From Bacillus salipaludis (GTDB taxonomy: Bacteria; Bacillota; Bacilli; Bacillales_B; DSM-18226): a DNA stretch of 64,000 bases. The stretch covers positions 310,001 through 374,000 of the forward strand of contig NZ_SMYO01000004.1 of the NCBI RefSeq assembly GCF_004358205.1, in the 5' to 3' direction. The notes under the pieces are model-generated. The model did not search any database and was not told the origin of the DNA. It saw nothing but the letters and a program-made list of their open reading frames with translations. Shown here in pieces: positions 55,772 through 64,000 of the stretch (positions within the stretch are counted from its first letter, which is position 1; each line of letters begins with the position of its first letter). The position numbers and the translations under genes were made by a program.

Positions 55772-56152
55772 TTATTTAAAATAATCCTTTTCCAAGGAAT
55801 CTATCATTTTTAAGCTCATTTCTGCCCAGTCTGAGGGGGTTTCATTTAGCTCTTTCTTCATTACCTCAATGGCTTCTTTTAAAGATGCTTGGTAATCCGG
55901 TACTTCCTCCTCAAAATGCTTGACCATTTGCTTCGGTATATTGGCTTGTTCTCTAAAGGCGAGTGCGCGTCTTTCGTGAAAAAAAAGTACATCTGCACTC
56001 TTCGGATTATGTAAGTCGCCTTGCATCGGATGTTTCTTAACCGCCAAAACCTTTACTAAATAATGTTGCGTCCGTTCCTCTGTTATTTCACCAATATATT
56101 TGCCTGTTTTATATATCGCTGTAACACGATCGCCAATTTTAAATTCCGCCAA
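55772..56152 (-). CDS. kapB: KapB, KinB-pathway lipoprotein-activity protein
   Basis: 126 residues with an SH3-like N-terminal half (FKIGDRVTAIYKTGKYIGEI, then YLVKVLAVKKHPMQGDLH) and a helical C-terminal half. In B. subtilis KapB is needed for KinB signalling into the sporulation phosphorelay and is encoded beside kinB. Here no kinB is adjacent. TTG start at 56152, six bases after GGAGGG; the earlier ATGs lack such a site. Confidence 0.85.
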   Translation of the reverse strand: MAEFKIGDRVTAIYKTGKYIGEITEERTQHYLVKVLAVKKHPMQGDLHNPKSADVLFFHERRALAFREQANIPKQMVKHFEEEVPDYQASLKEAIEVMKKELNETPSDWAEMSLKMIDSLEKDYFK

Positions 56153-56255
56153 AATAAGCCCTCCCTGCTCCTTCATATCTTTCATTTTAAAAGAATTACA
56201 AACAAAGTGCAAAAATAGTAAATTTCGGTTAAATTAAAAAAATGGAGGGATGATA

Positions 56256-56996
56256 ATGAAAAAGAGCTTAAAAATATGGACTGCATTGCTTATCATCATG
56301 TTTGTAATAGCTGGATGCGGGACAAGCAATGACAAGCATGAATCTAAATCCAAAGGCAGTACATTAAGCACGGAACAAAAGGAAGGGGACAAAAAAGTGT
56401 CAAACGCCGTCTATCCTCAGCTAACAAAGGAAGTCTCTGAAAAGGAAAGATTAGTCGAAATGGAAACTTCAATGGGAAATATTAAAATAAAATTATTCCC
56501 GGAATACGCTCCAAAAGCGGTTGAAAATTTTGTGAAGCACAGTGAGAAAGGCTATTATGATGGTCTTATTTTTCATCGTGTAATAAAAGATTTCATGATA
56601 CAAGGCGGAGACCCGAACGGAAATGGAACGGGAGGGGAAAGCATCTATGGTGCACCATTTGAAGATGAATTTTCGAATAATCTCTTTAATCTTCGCGGTG
56701 CATTGTCAATGGCTAACTCAGGTCCGAATACGAATGGGAGCCAATTCTTTATCGTACAAAATTCTGATCTTGATCCATCCATGAAGGAGCAAATGGAAAA
56801 GATAGAGTATCCGAAGGAAATCATTGCGGCTTATGATAAAAATGGTGGAACTCCATGGCTAGATCACCGTCACACAGTGTTTGGACAAGTCATTGAGGGA
56901 ATGGATATTGTAGATAAAATTGCTGATACACCCGTCGATAAAAAGGATAAACCAACGAAAGATGTTGTCATTAAAAGGATTAATGTCTTAAAATAA
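56256..56996 (+). CDS. Secreted cyclophilin-type peptidyl-prolyl isomerase lipoprotein
   Basis: 246 residues. The lipobox VIAGC places the lipid Cys at ~20, followed by a Lys/Ser-rich linker (~25-60) and a cyclophilin domain (~70-245) with [40 protein letters not shown] and [14 protein letters not shown]. The catalytic Arg in FHRV is kept. It should help fold proteins outside the membrane, alongside PrsA. ATG at 56256 with GGAGGG seven bases before. Confidence 0.9.
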   Translation: MKKSLKIWTALLIIMFVIAGCGTSNDKHESKSKGSTLSTEQKEGDKKVSNAVYPQLTKEVSEKERLVEMETSMGNIKIKLFPEYAPKAVENFVKHSEKGYYDGLIFHRVIKDFMIQGGDPNGNGTGGESIYGAPFEDEFSNNLFNLRGALSMANSGPNTNGSQFFIVQNSDLDPSMKEQMEKIEYPKEIIAAYDKNGGTPWLDHRHTVFGQVIEGMDIVDKIADTPVDKKDKPTKDVVIKRINVLK

Positions 56997-57077
56997 CCCT
57001 GACTATAAACTTGGTTGAAACTATTTTTATTGCTATAATGGTATGAATGGATTTCCTTGATGAAAGGGAGAAAGAAA

Positions 57078-57284
57078 ATGTTTCAACCACACATCTTGTC
57101 GTTATTTTTATATTTTCCGAAAGATAAATCAGAATATATCCCCGCTGCCATCACGTTTTTCATCTTCTTTATTGGAGCTGTTTATGCAATGAAATTTATC
57201 ATTGCTATTTCCAAACGTGAAGCCAAAAAGGCAAAAGAGTTAGAAGATCGAATCATGAATCAGCATAATCAAAAGGAACAGTGA
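57078..57284 (+). CDS. Small membrane protein
   Basis: 68 residues with one central hydrophobic segment (~22-44) and a charged, helical tail. No family recognised. ATG at 57078 with AAAGGGAG upstream; the terminator starts inside its last codons, which supports that it is a real gene. Function unknown. Confidence 0.65.
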   Translation: MFQPHILSLFLYFPKDKSEYIPAAITFFIFFIGAVYAMKFIIAISKREAKKAKELEDRIMNQHNQKEQ

Positions 57285-57303
57285 ATCAGGCTGTTCCTTT
57301 TTC
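57271..57303 (+). terminator. Terminator overlapping the small membrane-protein stop
   Basis: AAAAGGAACAG and CTGTTCCTTTT, perfect 11-bp arms, followed by T. Confidence 0.85.
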
Positions 57304-57369
57304 ATTTATGAATAGCCCCTAGACACATTGGAGATACTATTTACAAAATGTCTATTGTGGAGGTATTAG

Positions 57370-57918
57370 ATGAAGAAATATTGGCTGATCCTTCCTTTGC
57401 TTTTACTTGCAGGATGTACCGAAGAAAATCCTAAAAAGATTGATGTTCAAATGTTTAATCCGGTTGGTGATTCCCTAGGGAAAATTACCTTATCAGAACA
57501 GGCAAGCGGAGTAAAGATGGAAGTAAATTTATCTGGATTAACACCAGGAGTACACGCGATACATATTCACGATACAGGAAAATGTGAGGCTCCTGATTTT
57601 AAATCAGCGGGAGGCCATTTTAACCCGGAAAATAAAAAACATGGACTGCTGAATCCGAATGGAGCCCATGCCGGAGATATTCCCAATTTAATTGTCGGAG
57701 ATGACGGGTCGGTGAAAGCGGAGCTAATGGCACCAAATGTCTCTTTAAAGGATGGAAAAAAATCTTTATTTACTAAAAAGGGCACTTCCATTGTCGTACA
57801 TGCGGGAAAAGACGACGGCATGACACAGCCGGCCGGAGACTCCGGAAAACGAGTGGCTTGCGGTGAAATTACAAAAGACAAGAAGCAAAAAGGTCAAGGT
57901 TCTCAAGATGAAAAATAA
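57370..57918 (+). CDS. sodC: Cu/Zn superoxide dismutase-like lipoprotein (SodC, YojM-like)
   Basis: 182 residues. Lipobox LLAGC (~15), then a Cu/Zn SOD domain. The copper ligands HIH in HAIHIHD, the bridging His in GGHFNP and the fourth His in VVHAGKDDG are all present; zinc ligands KKHG and AHAGD are too. The disulfide Cys pair is CEAP and VACG. So, unlike what I recall of B. subtilis YojM, nothing in the metal site looks lost. Start preceded by GGAGG. Confidence 0.9.
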   Translation: MKKYWLILPLLLLAGCTEENPKKIDVQMFNPVGDSLGKITLSEQASGVKMEVNLSGLTPGVHAIHIHDTGKCEAPDFKSAGGHFNPENKKHGLLNPNGAHAGDIPNLIVGDDGSVKAELMAPNVSLKDGKKSLFTKKGTSIVVHAGKDDGMTQPAGDSGKRVACGEITKDKKQKGQGSQDEK

Positions 57919-57931
57919 AAAGTAAATGTTT

Positions 57932-57963
57932 GGCTTTCTCCTGCCTTGGAGAGGCCTTTTTTT
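57932..57963 (+). terminator. Terminator of sodC
   Basis: The arms GGCTTTCTCC and GGAGAGGCC are followed by eight T. Confidence 0.85.
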
Positions 57964-58054
57964 CATGCCTATTGATTACTATAACTTGATTTCTGTTCTC
58001 ACTTTGCTGAAAATAATAGTCGGAGTTTATAAAGAAATTTAGGAGTGCACAGCC

Positions 58055-59236
58055 ATGCGGAATAAATTATATTATCAAGACCCGTACATTCAGACTTTTT
58101 CATCCGCCATTTTGAAACAGGAAAGCGATGACTCTGGAAACTGGTATGTTGTTCTAAAGGAAACGGCTTTTTATCCAACTGGTGGCGGTCAGCCGCATGA
58201 TACCGGAACAATCGGTGGAAAAGCTGTCATAAATGTAGAAGAAATCGAAGGGGAAGTTCGTCATTATCTTGAAGAGCCTTTAGAGGAAAAGGATAAAGAA
58301 ATCCAGGGAGCAATCAATTGGACACGAAGATTTAATCATATGCAGCAACATTCTGGGCAGCATATTTTATCAGCTGCGTTCAACCAATTGTTTCATTATC
58401 AAACCGTGGGCTTCCATTTAGGGAAAGAGACGGTGACCATTGATTTAGAAACAGATACTTTAACGGCGGAAGAGGCCTATACAGCTGAGGAACTAGCCAA
58501 CCAAGTGATCTTAGAGAATCGGCCAATCGAAGTAAAATGGGTGACGGAAGAAGAATTATCCTTTTACCGGCTGCGTAAAGCAACAAAAGTAAAAGAAGAT
58601 ATTCGACTTGTGATTATTCCCGAATTTGATTACAATGCATGCGGCGGGACCCACCCGAATACAACGGGAGAAGTACAAGCTATCAAAATACTTGATTGGG
58701 AAAGGCAAAAGAAAAAAGTCCGAGTTCAATTTGTTTGTGGGAATCGTGTTCTTCAGCAGCTGAACGAAAAGAATAAAATTTTATTGGATCTAACCCGGCT
58801 CTTAAATGCCCCTGAGAAAGAAATGGGACAGGCTGTAATACGTCTTCTTGAAACTGGAAAAAGCCTTGAGAAATCACTTGAACAGACCCAGGATCAGCTT
58901 TTACATTATGAGGCAAAGGAATTGCTTATAAAATATAAAGATCAAACCATCGGCGAAGTTTATCAAAACCGTACGATTCAAGAGCTACAAAAGCTGGCGC
59001 GTTTGATTACAACCGAAAATGGAGGTTCACTTGTCTACCTGTTGTCCGAAAATGAAAACCGCTTGCAAATCGTATGTGCAAGAGGCACTGCCAGGTCGGA
59101 AAATATGAAAACAGTTATTGGAAAGGCTCTTGCCCTTATTAACGGAAAAGGCGGCGGCAATGACTCTTTTGCTCAGGGCGGTGGGGAAATGAAAATCTTA
59201 GGGGAACAAATGCTGCAACACCTAGTTAATTCCTAA
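58055..59236 (+). CDS. Alanyl-tRNA editing protein (AlaX-type, with DHHA1)
   Basis: 393 residues. An AlaRS editing domain (~1-240) with the zinc motif HMQQHSGQH (HxxxH) and CGGTHPNTTGEV (CxxxH), then a DHHA1 domain at the end with GKGGGNDSFAQGGG. It is a free-standing deacylase that removes Ser or Gly from mischarged tRNA-Ala. The start is an ATG inside TTTAGGAGTGCACAGCC. Monocistronic by spacing. Confidence 0.92.
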   Translation: MRNKLYYQDPYIQTFSSAILKQESDDSGNWYVVLKETAFYPTGGGQPHDTGTIGGKAVINVEEIEGEVRHYLEEPLEEKDKEIQGAINWTRRFNHMQQHSGQHILSAAFNQLFHYQTVGFHLGKETVTIDLETDTLTAEEAYTAEELANQVILENRPIEVKWVTEEELSFYRLRKATKVKEDIRLVIIPEFDYNACGGTHPNTTGEVQAIKILDWERQKKKVRVQFVCGNRVLQQLNEKNKILLDLTRLLNAPEKEMGQAVIRLLETGKSLEKSLEQTQDQLLHYEAKELLIKYKDQTIGEVYQNRTIQELQKLARLITTENGGSLVYLLSENENRLQIVCARGTARSENMKTVIGKALALINGKGGGNDSFAQGGGEMKILGEQMLQHLVNS

Positions 59237-59386
59237 TTAAAATTTAAAAAAAGGCAAATGTTAATAAGTAGGAAGAGAAGAAGTATTTCGATAGAATTTT
59301 TTGCATAAAAGTTGTTTGAAATAAATTTTCTATTATAATTAGGGGTAAATGAAATTTTTTTCAACTACTGAAGGGATGAGTTTAAT

Positions 59387-60799
59387 TTGAGGACACAACA
59401 AGTAGGAGTAGTTGGCGTTGGTGTTATGGGAAGAAGCCTGGCGCTAAATTTTGAAAGTAAAGGTTTTTCTGTCTCTATTTATGATCTATCAATTGAGAAA
59501 GTAAATGAAATACTTGATAGTAACCAAGGAAAAAACCTATATGGGACAACAGATATAAAAGAGTTTATTCAATCACTTGAAATTCCACGCAAAGTTCTAT
59601 TAATGGTAAATGCCGGGCCGATTACGGATAAAGCGATCGAGTCTCTCTTACCCTATTTGGATAAAGGTGATATCCTCATTGATGGTGGAAATAGCTTTTT
59701 CAAGGATACAATCCGTAGAAATTCCGACCTTGCCGAAAAAGGAATTCTGTTTATTGGCGCAGGCGTTTCCGGCGGGGAAGAAGGGGCGCTTAAAGGCCCG
59801 GCAATTATGCCAAGTGGTCAAAAAGAAGCATATGATGAGGTAGGACCGCTTTTAACGGCTATTTCTGCAAAAGTAAACGGGGATCCATGCTGTACATATA
59901 TTGGGCCAAACGGGGCTGGGCATTACGTGAAGATGGTTCATAATGGCATCGAATATAGCGACATGCAGCTTATTTGTGAGTCCTACCATCTCATGAAAGA
60001 GCTGCTTGGTTTAACTGCAGAGGAACTCCATGAAGTATTTAAGGAATGGAACGAAGGAGAACTGGACAGTTATTTAATCGAAATCACGGCGGACATTTTT
60101 TCGAAAAAGGATTCTGACACAGGGAAACCGCTTGTTGATGTTATTTTGGATACGGCTGGTCAAAAGGGAACGGGAAAGTGGACAAGTCAAAGTGCGCTTG
60201 ATTTGGGAGTACCGCTTTCGATTATCACGGAATCTGTTTTTTCACGATTCCTTTCCGCTTTGAAACAGGAACGTGTTAAAGCGAGCAAGATTTTAAACGG
60301 TCCTGCCAAATTTGATTTTACCGGGGATAAGAAACAATTTATCGAATTGATTCGAAAATCATTATATTTAAGTAAAATTGTTTCCTATGCACAAGGATTT
60401 GCCCAATATAGGGTGGCTTCTGATGAGTATGGATGGGATTTAAAACCAGGAGAAATTGCGATGATTTTCCGTGGCGGCTGTATCATTCGTGCAGCATTCC
60501 TGCAAAATATCAAAGAGGCATATGACCGTAATCCGAATTTGGAGAACCTTTTATTGGATTCATATTTCCAATCAATCGTCGCTGATTATCAGGATGCTGC
60601 GAGAGAGGTGGTTTCCGTTGCCATTAAGGCTGGTATACCGGTTCCGGGGCTATCTAGTGCCATTGCTTATTATGACAGTTATCGCTCTGAGGTTCTTCCA
60701 GCGAACCTGCTCCAAGCACAGCGGGATTATTTTGGTGCTCATACCTATCAGAGAGTGGATAAAGAAGGCACCTTCCATACAGAATGGCTTGCAAAATAG
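59387..60799 (+). CDS. gndA: NADP-dependent 6-phosphogluconate dehydrogenase GndA
   Basis: 470 residues of the oxidative pentose phosphate pathway; makes ribulose-5-phosphate, CO2 and NADPH. Rossmann motif [27 protein letters not shown] stretch, [29 protein letters not shown], the catalytic Lys in [13 protein letters not shown], and the C-terminal [15 protein letters not shown] start with AAGGGATGAG. The C-terminal tail is typical of GndA rather than GntZ. Confidence 0.94.
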   Translation: MRTQQVGVVGVGVMGRSLALNFESKGFSVSIYDLSIEKVNEILDSNQGKNLYGTTDIKEFIQSLEIPRKVLLMVNAGPITDKAIESLLPYLDKGDILIDGGNSFFKDTIRRNSDLAEKGILFIGAGVSGGEEGALKGPAIMPSGQKEAYDEVGPLLTAISAKVNGDPCCTYIGPNGAGHYVKMVHNGIEYSDMQLICESYHLMKELLGLTAEELHEVFKEWNEGELDSYLIEITADIFSKKDSDTGKPLVDVILDTAGQKGTGKWTSQSALDLGVPLSIITESVFSRFLSALKQERVKASKILNGPAKFDFTGDKKQFIELIRKSLYLSKIVSYAQGFAQYRVASDEYGWDLKPGEIAMIFRGGCIIRAAFLQNIKEAYDRNPNLENLLLDSYFQSIVADYQDAAREVVSVAIKAGIPVPGLSSAIAYYDSYRSEVLPANLLQAQRDYFGAHTYQRVDKEGTFHTEWLAK

Positions 60800-60806
60800 A
60801 ATGGAC

Positions 60807-60844
60807 AAAGCCAGGCAGATTTTATAAATTTGCCTGGCTTTTTA
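60807..60844 (+). terminator. Terminator of gndA
   Basis: The 11-bp perfect arms AAAGCCAGGCA and complement (60807-60817, 60831-60841) are followed by T run. Confidence 0.85.
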
Positions 60845-60893
60845 TTAGGGAGAAAAAAACGTATACTAAAACTATTAAATGGGGGTGAGATCA

Positions 60894-61271
60894 ATGGGAA
60901 TTTTTGATGGAATAATGGGGAATGCATCTGAAGTAACCCCTGCAGAATTACAAAGGGAATATGCGAAAGTCCTTGCATCAAATGAAAAAATTGAAAAAGC
61001 GTATAAATTAATTCGAGATTTATTTATTTTTACAAATAAACGCCTGATATTAGTGGATAAACAAGGGTTAACGGGGAAAAAGACCGAATATCACTCCATT
61101 CCATATAAAAGTATTACACATTTCAGTATTGAAACAGCAGGTAATTTTGATTTAGATGCTGAATTAAAAATATGGATTTCCGGAAATGCGCTGCCGCTTC
61201 AAAAACAATTTAATAAGAACTTAAATATTTATGAACTTCAAAGCGTTTTGGCGGAATATGTACTTAAATAG
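60894..61271 (+). CDS. Bacterial PH-domain protein (YvbH-like)
   Basis: 125 residues forming a bacterial pleckstrin-homology domain: LFIFTNKRLILVDKQG, KTEYHSIPYKSITHFSIETAGNFDLDAELKIWI. Bacterial PH proteins form ring assemblies; function unknown. The ATG at 60894 follows GGGGGTGAGATCA. It lies 21 bp before yugE. Confidence 0.85.
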   Translation: MGIFDGIMGNASEVTPAELQREYAKVLASNEKIEKAYKLIRDLFIFTNKRLILVDKQGLTGKKTEYHSIPYKSITHFSIETAGNFDLDAELKIWISGNALPLQKQFNKNLNIYELQSVLAEYVLK

Positions 61272-61292
61272 GGGAATTTAGGTGATAGGAAT

Positions 61293-61559
61293 ATGGAAAT
61301 TAGTCAGCTTCAAACGAATTTAAAATTTGTCGATTTATTAAATGAATGGGATCCTTTTCAATTAAAAGAGGGGAACTATGATACAGAGATTGCTGATACG
61401 ATTCAGGCGATTCATGAATTGGAGGATCCGTCCGAACTTGCGGAAAAAATTCAAAGCATTTACGAGTTTTCTTTTGAACAGGTCATACCCATCGACCTCT
61501 GTCTTGAGATTGCGGGGAAACTGTTGGTCATAAAAAACAGTGACTCCTGCTCAATTTAA
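61293..61559 (+). CDS. yugE: YugE-like protein (DUF1871)
   Basis: 88-residue acidic helical protein: VDLLNEWDPFQLKEGNYDTEIADTI and SIYEFSFEQVIPIDLCLEIA match DUF1871/YugE. Function unknown. ATG preceded by TTAGGTGATAGGAAT. It ends just before copy A of dispersed repeat I. Confidence 0.8.
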   Translation: MEISQLQTNLKFVDLLNEWDPFQLKEGNYDTEIADTIQAIHELEDPSELAEKIQSIYEFSFEQVIPIDLCLEIAGKLLVIKNSDSCSI

Positions 61560-61561
61560 AT

Positions 61562-61775
61562 AGGTTGTTATTTCCGCTCCATGCACAAGCGGTTCGTGGG
61601 CGGTCAGGGGAGCCTCTTCCGCGGGTCTCCCCTGCTCCATACTCCCACAGGACATTGAACTGCATCCTTGAATCCACCCACGCACGAAGGAAATGCGTTA
61701 GCATTTTCGAGGAGTCTTCGTGCCTTTCGCTCCAATCAACGTTGTTCATAAATCAACATCGTCCTTTAACACAGC
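61562..61775 (-). repeat. Dispersed repeat family I, copy A
   Basis: About 214 bp, on the minus strand relative to copy B (62842-63057), so the two form an inverted pair around the HTH gene and yugI. Ends: TGTTGATTT (near 61759) and GGAAATAACAAC. Internal GGGGAG (61607-61612) pairs with CTCCCC (61627-61632). Together with the following ~170 bp, where I see nothing else, it explains the gap 61560-61942. Confidence 0.9.
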
Positions 61776-61942
61776 TAAATAAAAAAAGAGGACATCCCGG
61801 AATAGGGTGTCCACTTCAAAAAGGGGGAATACTAGAAAGCCTTATAGAATAAGGATTTCCAGTTTCCTTTTTTTTATACATAAAATGGAGAAAAAATAAA
61901 AAAAGCGGCATATGCCGCGCCATATCATATACTCAAATGTTT

Positions 61943-62179
61943 CTACAATCCTTGATCAATGGTAGAGGATTGTGTATGAAACGCTTGGTCTAAAAGTTCT
62001 GATGCAGGAATATCTAATACGGTTGATAGCTTTAAAATCGTCTGTCTGCTTGGAACTTGCTCTCCAGATTCGTATTTTTCAATCGTAGATAATCCTACTC
62101 TAACCTTTTGCGCCAATTCTTGCTGTGTCATATTTTGCATTTCACGGCAGTTTTTAATTATTTGGCCGATTGATCTCAT
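61943..62179 (-). CDS. Xre-type HTH transcriptional regulator
   Basis: 78 residues, almost all a Cro/CI helix-turn-helix: IGQIIKNCREMQNMTQQELAQKV, GLSTIEKYESGEQVPSRQTILKLSTVLDI. The turn and recognition helix are well formed. No ligand domain. ATG at 62179 with AGGAGAGG eight bases before; a GTG three codons earlier overlaps that site. It is divergent from yugI and could regulate it or itself; targets unknown. Confidence 0.85.
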   Translation of the reverse strand: MRSIGQIIKNCREMQNMTQQELAQKVRVGLSTIEKYESGEQVPSRQTILKLSTVLDIPASELLDQAFHTQSSTIDQGL

Positions 62180-62305
62180 ACTATTCACCTCTCCTAGAAA
62201 AAATTACTTTTATACATATTTTATCATACTATATCAATAAAGCCGATGGTGAAATTGAACATTGTGTTAATTTTTAAAATATTTCTAGCAATTTTTATTG
62301 CCTTT

Positions 62306-62334
62306 TTGATTTAATGCCATAATTGTGATATAAT
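62306..62334 (+). promoter_or_regulatory. Sigma-A promoter of yugI
   Basis: TTGATT (62306-62311), 17 bases, extended -10 TGATATAAT (-10 62329-62334), 53 bp before the start codon. Confidence 0.7.
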
Positions 62335-62386
62335 TTTTTATTGCATATATTGGGATATAAATAAATCATGATTTAGGAGTGTTTTC

Positions 62387-62788
62387 ATGTCGGAAAAAAT
62401 CGAAACAGGCAGTATATTAACAGGTAAGGTAACAGGAATTCAGCCTTACGGTGCATTCGTAGCGCTAGGGGAAAATACACAAGGTCTTGTGCATATTTCT
62501 GAAATTACACACGGCTATGTAAAGGATATTAATGACCATCTTAAAGTTGGCGATGAAGTAAAAGTAAAAGTTTTATCTGTAGATGAGGAAGCAGGTAAAA
62601 TTGGTTTATCGATTCGAGCTACCGAAGAAGCTCCTGCTCAGCAGGCTGCAAAGCCGGTCAAAAAGCCTCGCAAGCGCCAAGCAGCTGCAATTGTTCCAGA
62701 TGCTGAAGGAATGCAAGGATTTAATACACTAAAAGATAAGCTTCAAGAATGGATTGACCAATCACAGCGCGAAGAAATAAAAAAATAA
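62387..62788 (+). CDS. yugI: S1-domain RNA-binding protein YugI (general stress protein 13)
   Basis: 133 residues. An S1 domain (~5-78) with GSILTGKVTGIQPYGAFVAL, QGLVHISEI, HLKVGDEVKVKVLSVD and GKIGLSIRA, then a Lys/Ala/Pro-rich linker and a helical tail (LKDKLQEWIDQS). It binds RNA or the ribosome. GSP13 was first seen as a stress-induced protein in B. subtilis. TTAGGAGTGTTTTC precedes the ATG. Confidence 0.92.
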   Translation: MSEKIETGSILTGKVTGIQPYGAFVALGENTQGLVHISEITHGYVKDINDHLKVGDEVKVKVLSVDEEAGKIGLSIRATEEAPAQQAAKPVKKPRKRQAAAIVPDAEGMQGFNTLKDKLQEWIDQSQREEIKK

Positions 62789-62793
62789 TAACC

Positions 62794-62838
62794 AAAAAGC
62801 CCGGATGTTTAGAGTTCATATAACATCTGGGCTTTTTT
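62794..62838 (+). terminator. Terminator of yugI
   Basis: AAAAAGCCCGGATGTT and AACATCTGGGCTTTTTT, 15-16-bp arms with one wobble/mismatch; T run at the end. Confidence 0.9.
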
Positions 62839-62841
62839 ATT

Positions 62842-63057
62842 GGCTATGTTAAAGACCCTGTTGATTTTTAGTAAAGTTGATTGGAGGGGAAGGCACGAAA
62901 GACTCCTCTAAAATGCTAACGCATTTCCTTCGTGCGTGGGCGGATTCAAGGATGCAATTCAATGTCCTGTGGGAGTACGGGTCAGGGGAGACCCCGCAGG
63001 AGCAATGCGACGAGGAGGCTCCCCGAACCGCTTGTGCTGGAGCGGAAATCAACAACC
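62842..63057 (+). repeat. Dispersed repeat family I, copy B
   Basis: About 216 bp with 9-bp terminal inverted ends TGTTGATTT (62859-62867) and AAATCAACA (63046-63054). Internal arms GGGGAG (62985-62990) and CTCCCC (63019-63024) and AATGC/GCATT form further hairpins. It fills the gap between yugI and rocD, with ~125 bp of AT-rich leader after it. Confidence 0.92.
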
Positions 63058-63185
63058 AAGTTTAACAATGCCTTTTTATTAACAAAATCTAGTAAAAATC
63101 TTTTTTGATATTGGGTCATTCTTTTTCTTCCCTCGGCTACAATAATATTAGTACATATTTCATCATTGAAATGGAGGAAAGCTTT

Positions 63186-64000
63186 ATGGCAGCAGAAATA
63201 GATACAAATAAAGTAATTGAACAAACAGAGAAATATGGTGCCCATAATTATCATCCGCTTCCAATTGTCATTTCACGTGCAGAAGGAGTATGGGTGGAGG
63301 ACCCTGAAGGCACTAAATACATGGATATGCTTAGTGCCTATTCGGCCGTTAACCAAGGACATCGTCATCCAAAGATTATTCAAGCCCTAAAGGATCAGGC
63401 GGATCGAGTTACCTTAACATCAAGGGCCTTTCACAACGATCAGTTAGGGCCTTGGTATGAAAAAATTTGTAACTTAACAAAAAAAGAAATGGCTTTGCCT
63501 ATGAATACAGGCGCAGAAGCGGTTGAAACAGCCTTTAAAGCAGCACGCCGCTGGGGATATGACGTGAAAGGAATTCCGGAAAATCAGGCGGAGATTATTG
63601 GTTGCAATGGGAATTTCCATGGCAGAACAATGACGGCTGTTTCTTTGTCATCCGATCCCGAGTACCAAAGAGGTTTTGGTCCAATGCTTCCGGGGATAAA
63701 GTTAGTTCCATATGGTGATTTAGAGGCATTGAAAGCAGCGATAACCCCTAATACTGCGGCCTTTTTAATTGAACCGATTCAGGGAGAGGCTGGAATTGTC
63801 ATCCCACCGGAAGGCTTTATTAAAGCGGCATTTGATCTTTGTAAACAAAATAATGTTCTTTTTATTGCCGATGAGATTCAGGCTGGCTTGGCACGTACCG
63901 GGAAAATGTTTGCATGTGAATGGGAAAACATTGAACCGGATGTATATATATTAGGTAAAGCATTAGGCGGAGGGGTAATGCCGATTTCATGTGTTTGTGC
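63186..64000 (+). CDS. rocD: Ornithine aminotransferase RocD (3' end outside window)
   Basis: First ~271 residues of a class-III PLP aminotransferase that turns ornithine into glutamate semialdehyde in arginine degradation. [87 protein letters not shown], and the PLP lysine in LGKALGGGV (near the end). The ATG follows GGAGG. A RocR/sigma-L type promoter, expected from B. subtilis, could not be seen in the leader. Confidence 0.93.
   Translation, partial: MAAEIDTNKVIEQTEKYGAHNYHPLPIVISRAEGVWVEDPEGTKYMDMLSAYSAVNQGHRHPKIIQALKDQADRVTLTSRAFHNDQLGPWYEKICNLTKKEMALPMNTGAEAVETAFKAARRWGYDVKGIPENQAEIIGCNGNFHGRTMTAVSLSSDPEYQRGFGPMLPGIKLVPYGDLEALKAAITPNTAAFLIEPIQGEAGIVIPPEGFIKAAFDLCKQNNVLFIADEIQAGLARTGKMFACEWENIEPDVYILGKALGGGVMPISCVC

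Noticed and set aside
61565..63055. Open frames inside repeat copies A and B that give a similar peptide (both contain YSHRTLNCILES)
   Set aside because: The peptide similarity simply follows from the DNA repeat, copy C does not keep the frame well, and no ribosome binding sites precede the frames.

Overview
The window is ordinary chromosome of a low-GC, spore-forming Bacillaceae bacterium (Bacillus sensu lato). Evidence: strong AAGGAGG-type ribosome binding sites with many TTG/GTG starts, sporulation and coat genes (YutH, two CotF-domain proteins, YunB, YutC, YuzL, LytH, KapB/KapD), S-box riboswitches, a sigma-W promoter and a FadR operator. Gene order follows the yus-yur(suf)-yun-yut-yum-yui-yug arc of Bacillus subtilis in blocks. 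It is not B. subtilis itself: there is an extra S-box-controlled metY, the junctions differ, and dispersed intergenic repeats occur throughout. I found no rRNA, tRNA, CRISPR array, prophage, intact insertion sequence or defence island.

Layout. 0-1.1 kb: end of a polar amino-acid ABC transporter. 1.1-1.4 kb: a non-coding 52-bp tandem repeat. 1.4-3.6 kb: floT/yuaF membrane-microdomain operon on the minus strand behind a sigma-W promoter. 3.9-5.9 kb: two-component system. 6-10.9 kb: short-chain dehydrogenase, azoreductase, UppP, a GalT/HIT-like protein, a RodA/FtsW glycosyltransferase and YusU. 11-12 kb: spore proteins. 12.2-17.8 kb: fadN-fadA-fadE beta-oxidation behind a FadR box. 18-20.2 kb: yusI, gcvH, yusF, yusE, yusD. 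20.3-24.8 kb: two S-box units, metY and metNPQ. 25-30.4 kb: sufCDSUB. 30.5-36 kb: yunF-yunA. 36-44.6 kb: lipA, yutC-yutI and an EAL-domain protein. 44.8-50.1 kb: a run of thiol, Fe-S and flavoprotein genes (yuzD, yutJ, yuzB, yutM, yumC, yumB). 50.2-57 kb: Nudix hydrolase, yuiA-C, pepA, a GYPG-repeat protein, thioesterase, kapD, kapB and a cyclophilin lipoprotein. 57-64 kb: sodC, alanyl-tRNA editing protein, gndA, a PH-domain protein, yugE, an HTH regulator, yugI and the start of rocD.

How the parts fit. Sulfur and Fe-S metabolism dominates. Methionine synthesis and uptake are controlled by SAM through the S-boxes. SufCDSUB builds clusters, YutI and YutM are scaffold/carrier candidates, and LipA uses clusters to make the lipoyl group carried by GcvH. 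Two NDH-2 type dehydrogenases and a ferredoxin-NADP reductase lie beside the thioredoxin-like YuzD and the cysteine-rich YuzB. yumB has a near-consensus Rex operator upstream, which suggests redox control.

No clearly new multi-gene system was found. The most unusual material is non-coding: a ~215-bp dispersed repeat with terminal inverted ends (three copies and a remnant, two copies inverted around the HTH gene and yugI), a second repeat family with degenerate copies, a perfect 23-bp-arm palindrome, the exact-period 52-bp tandem array, and an orphan minus-strand terminator. All positions and motifs were read by eye. Family assignments rest on recognised motifs and synteny, not on database searches.
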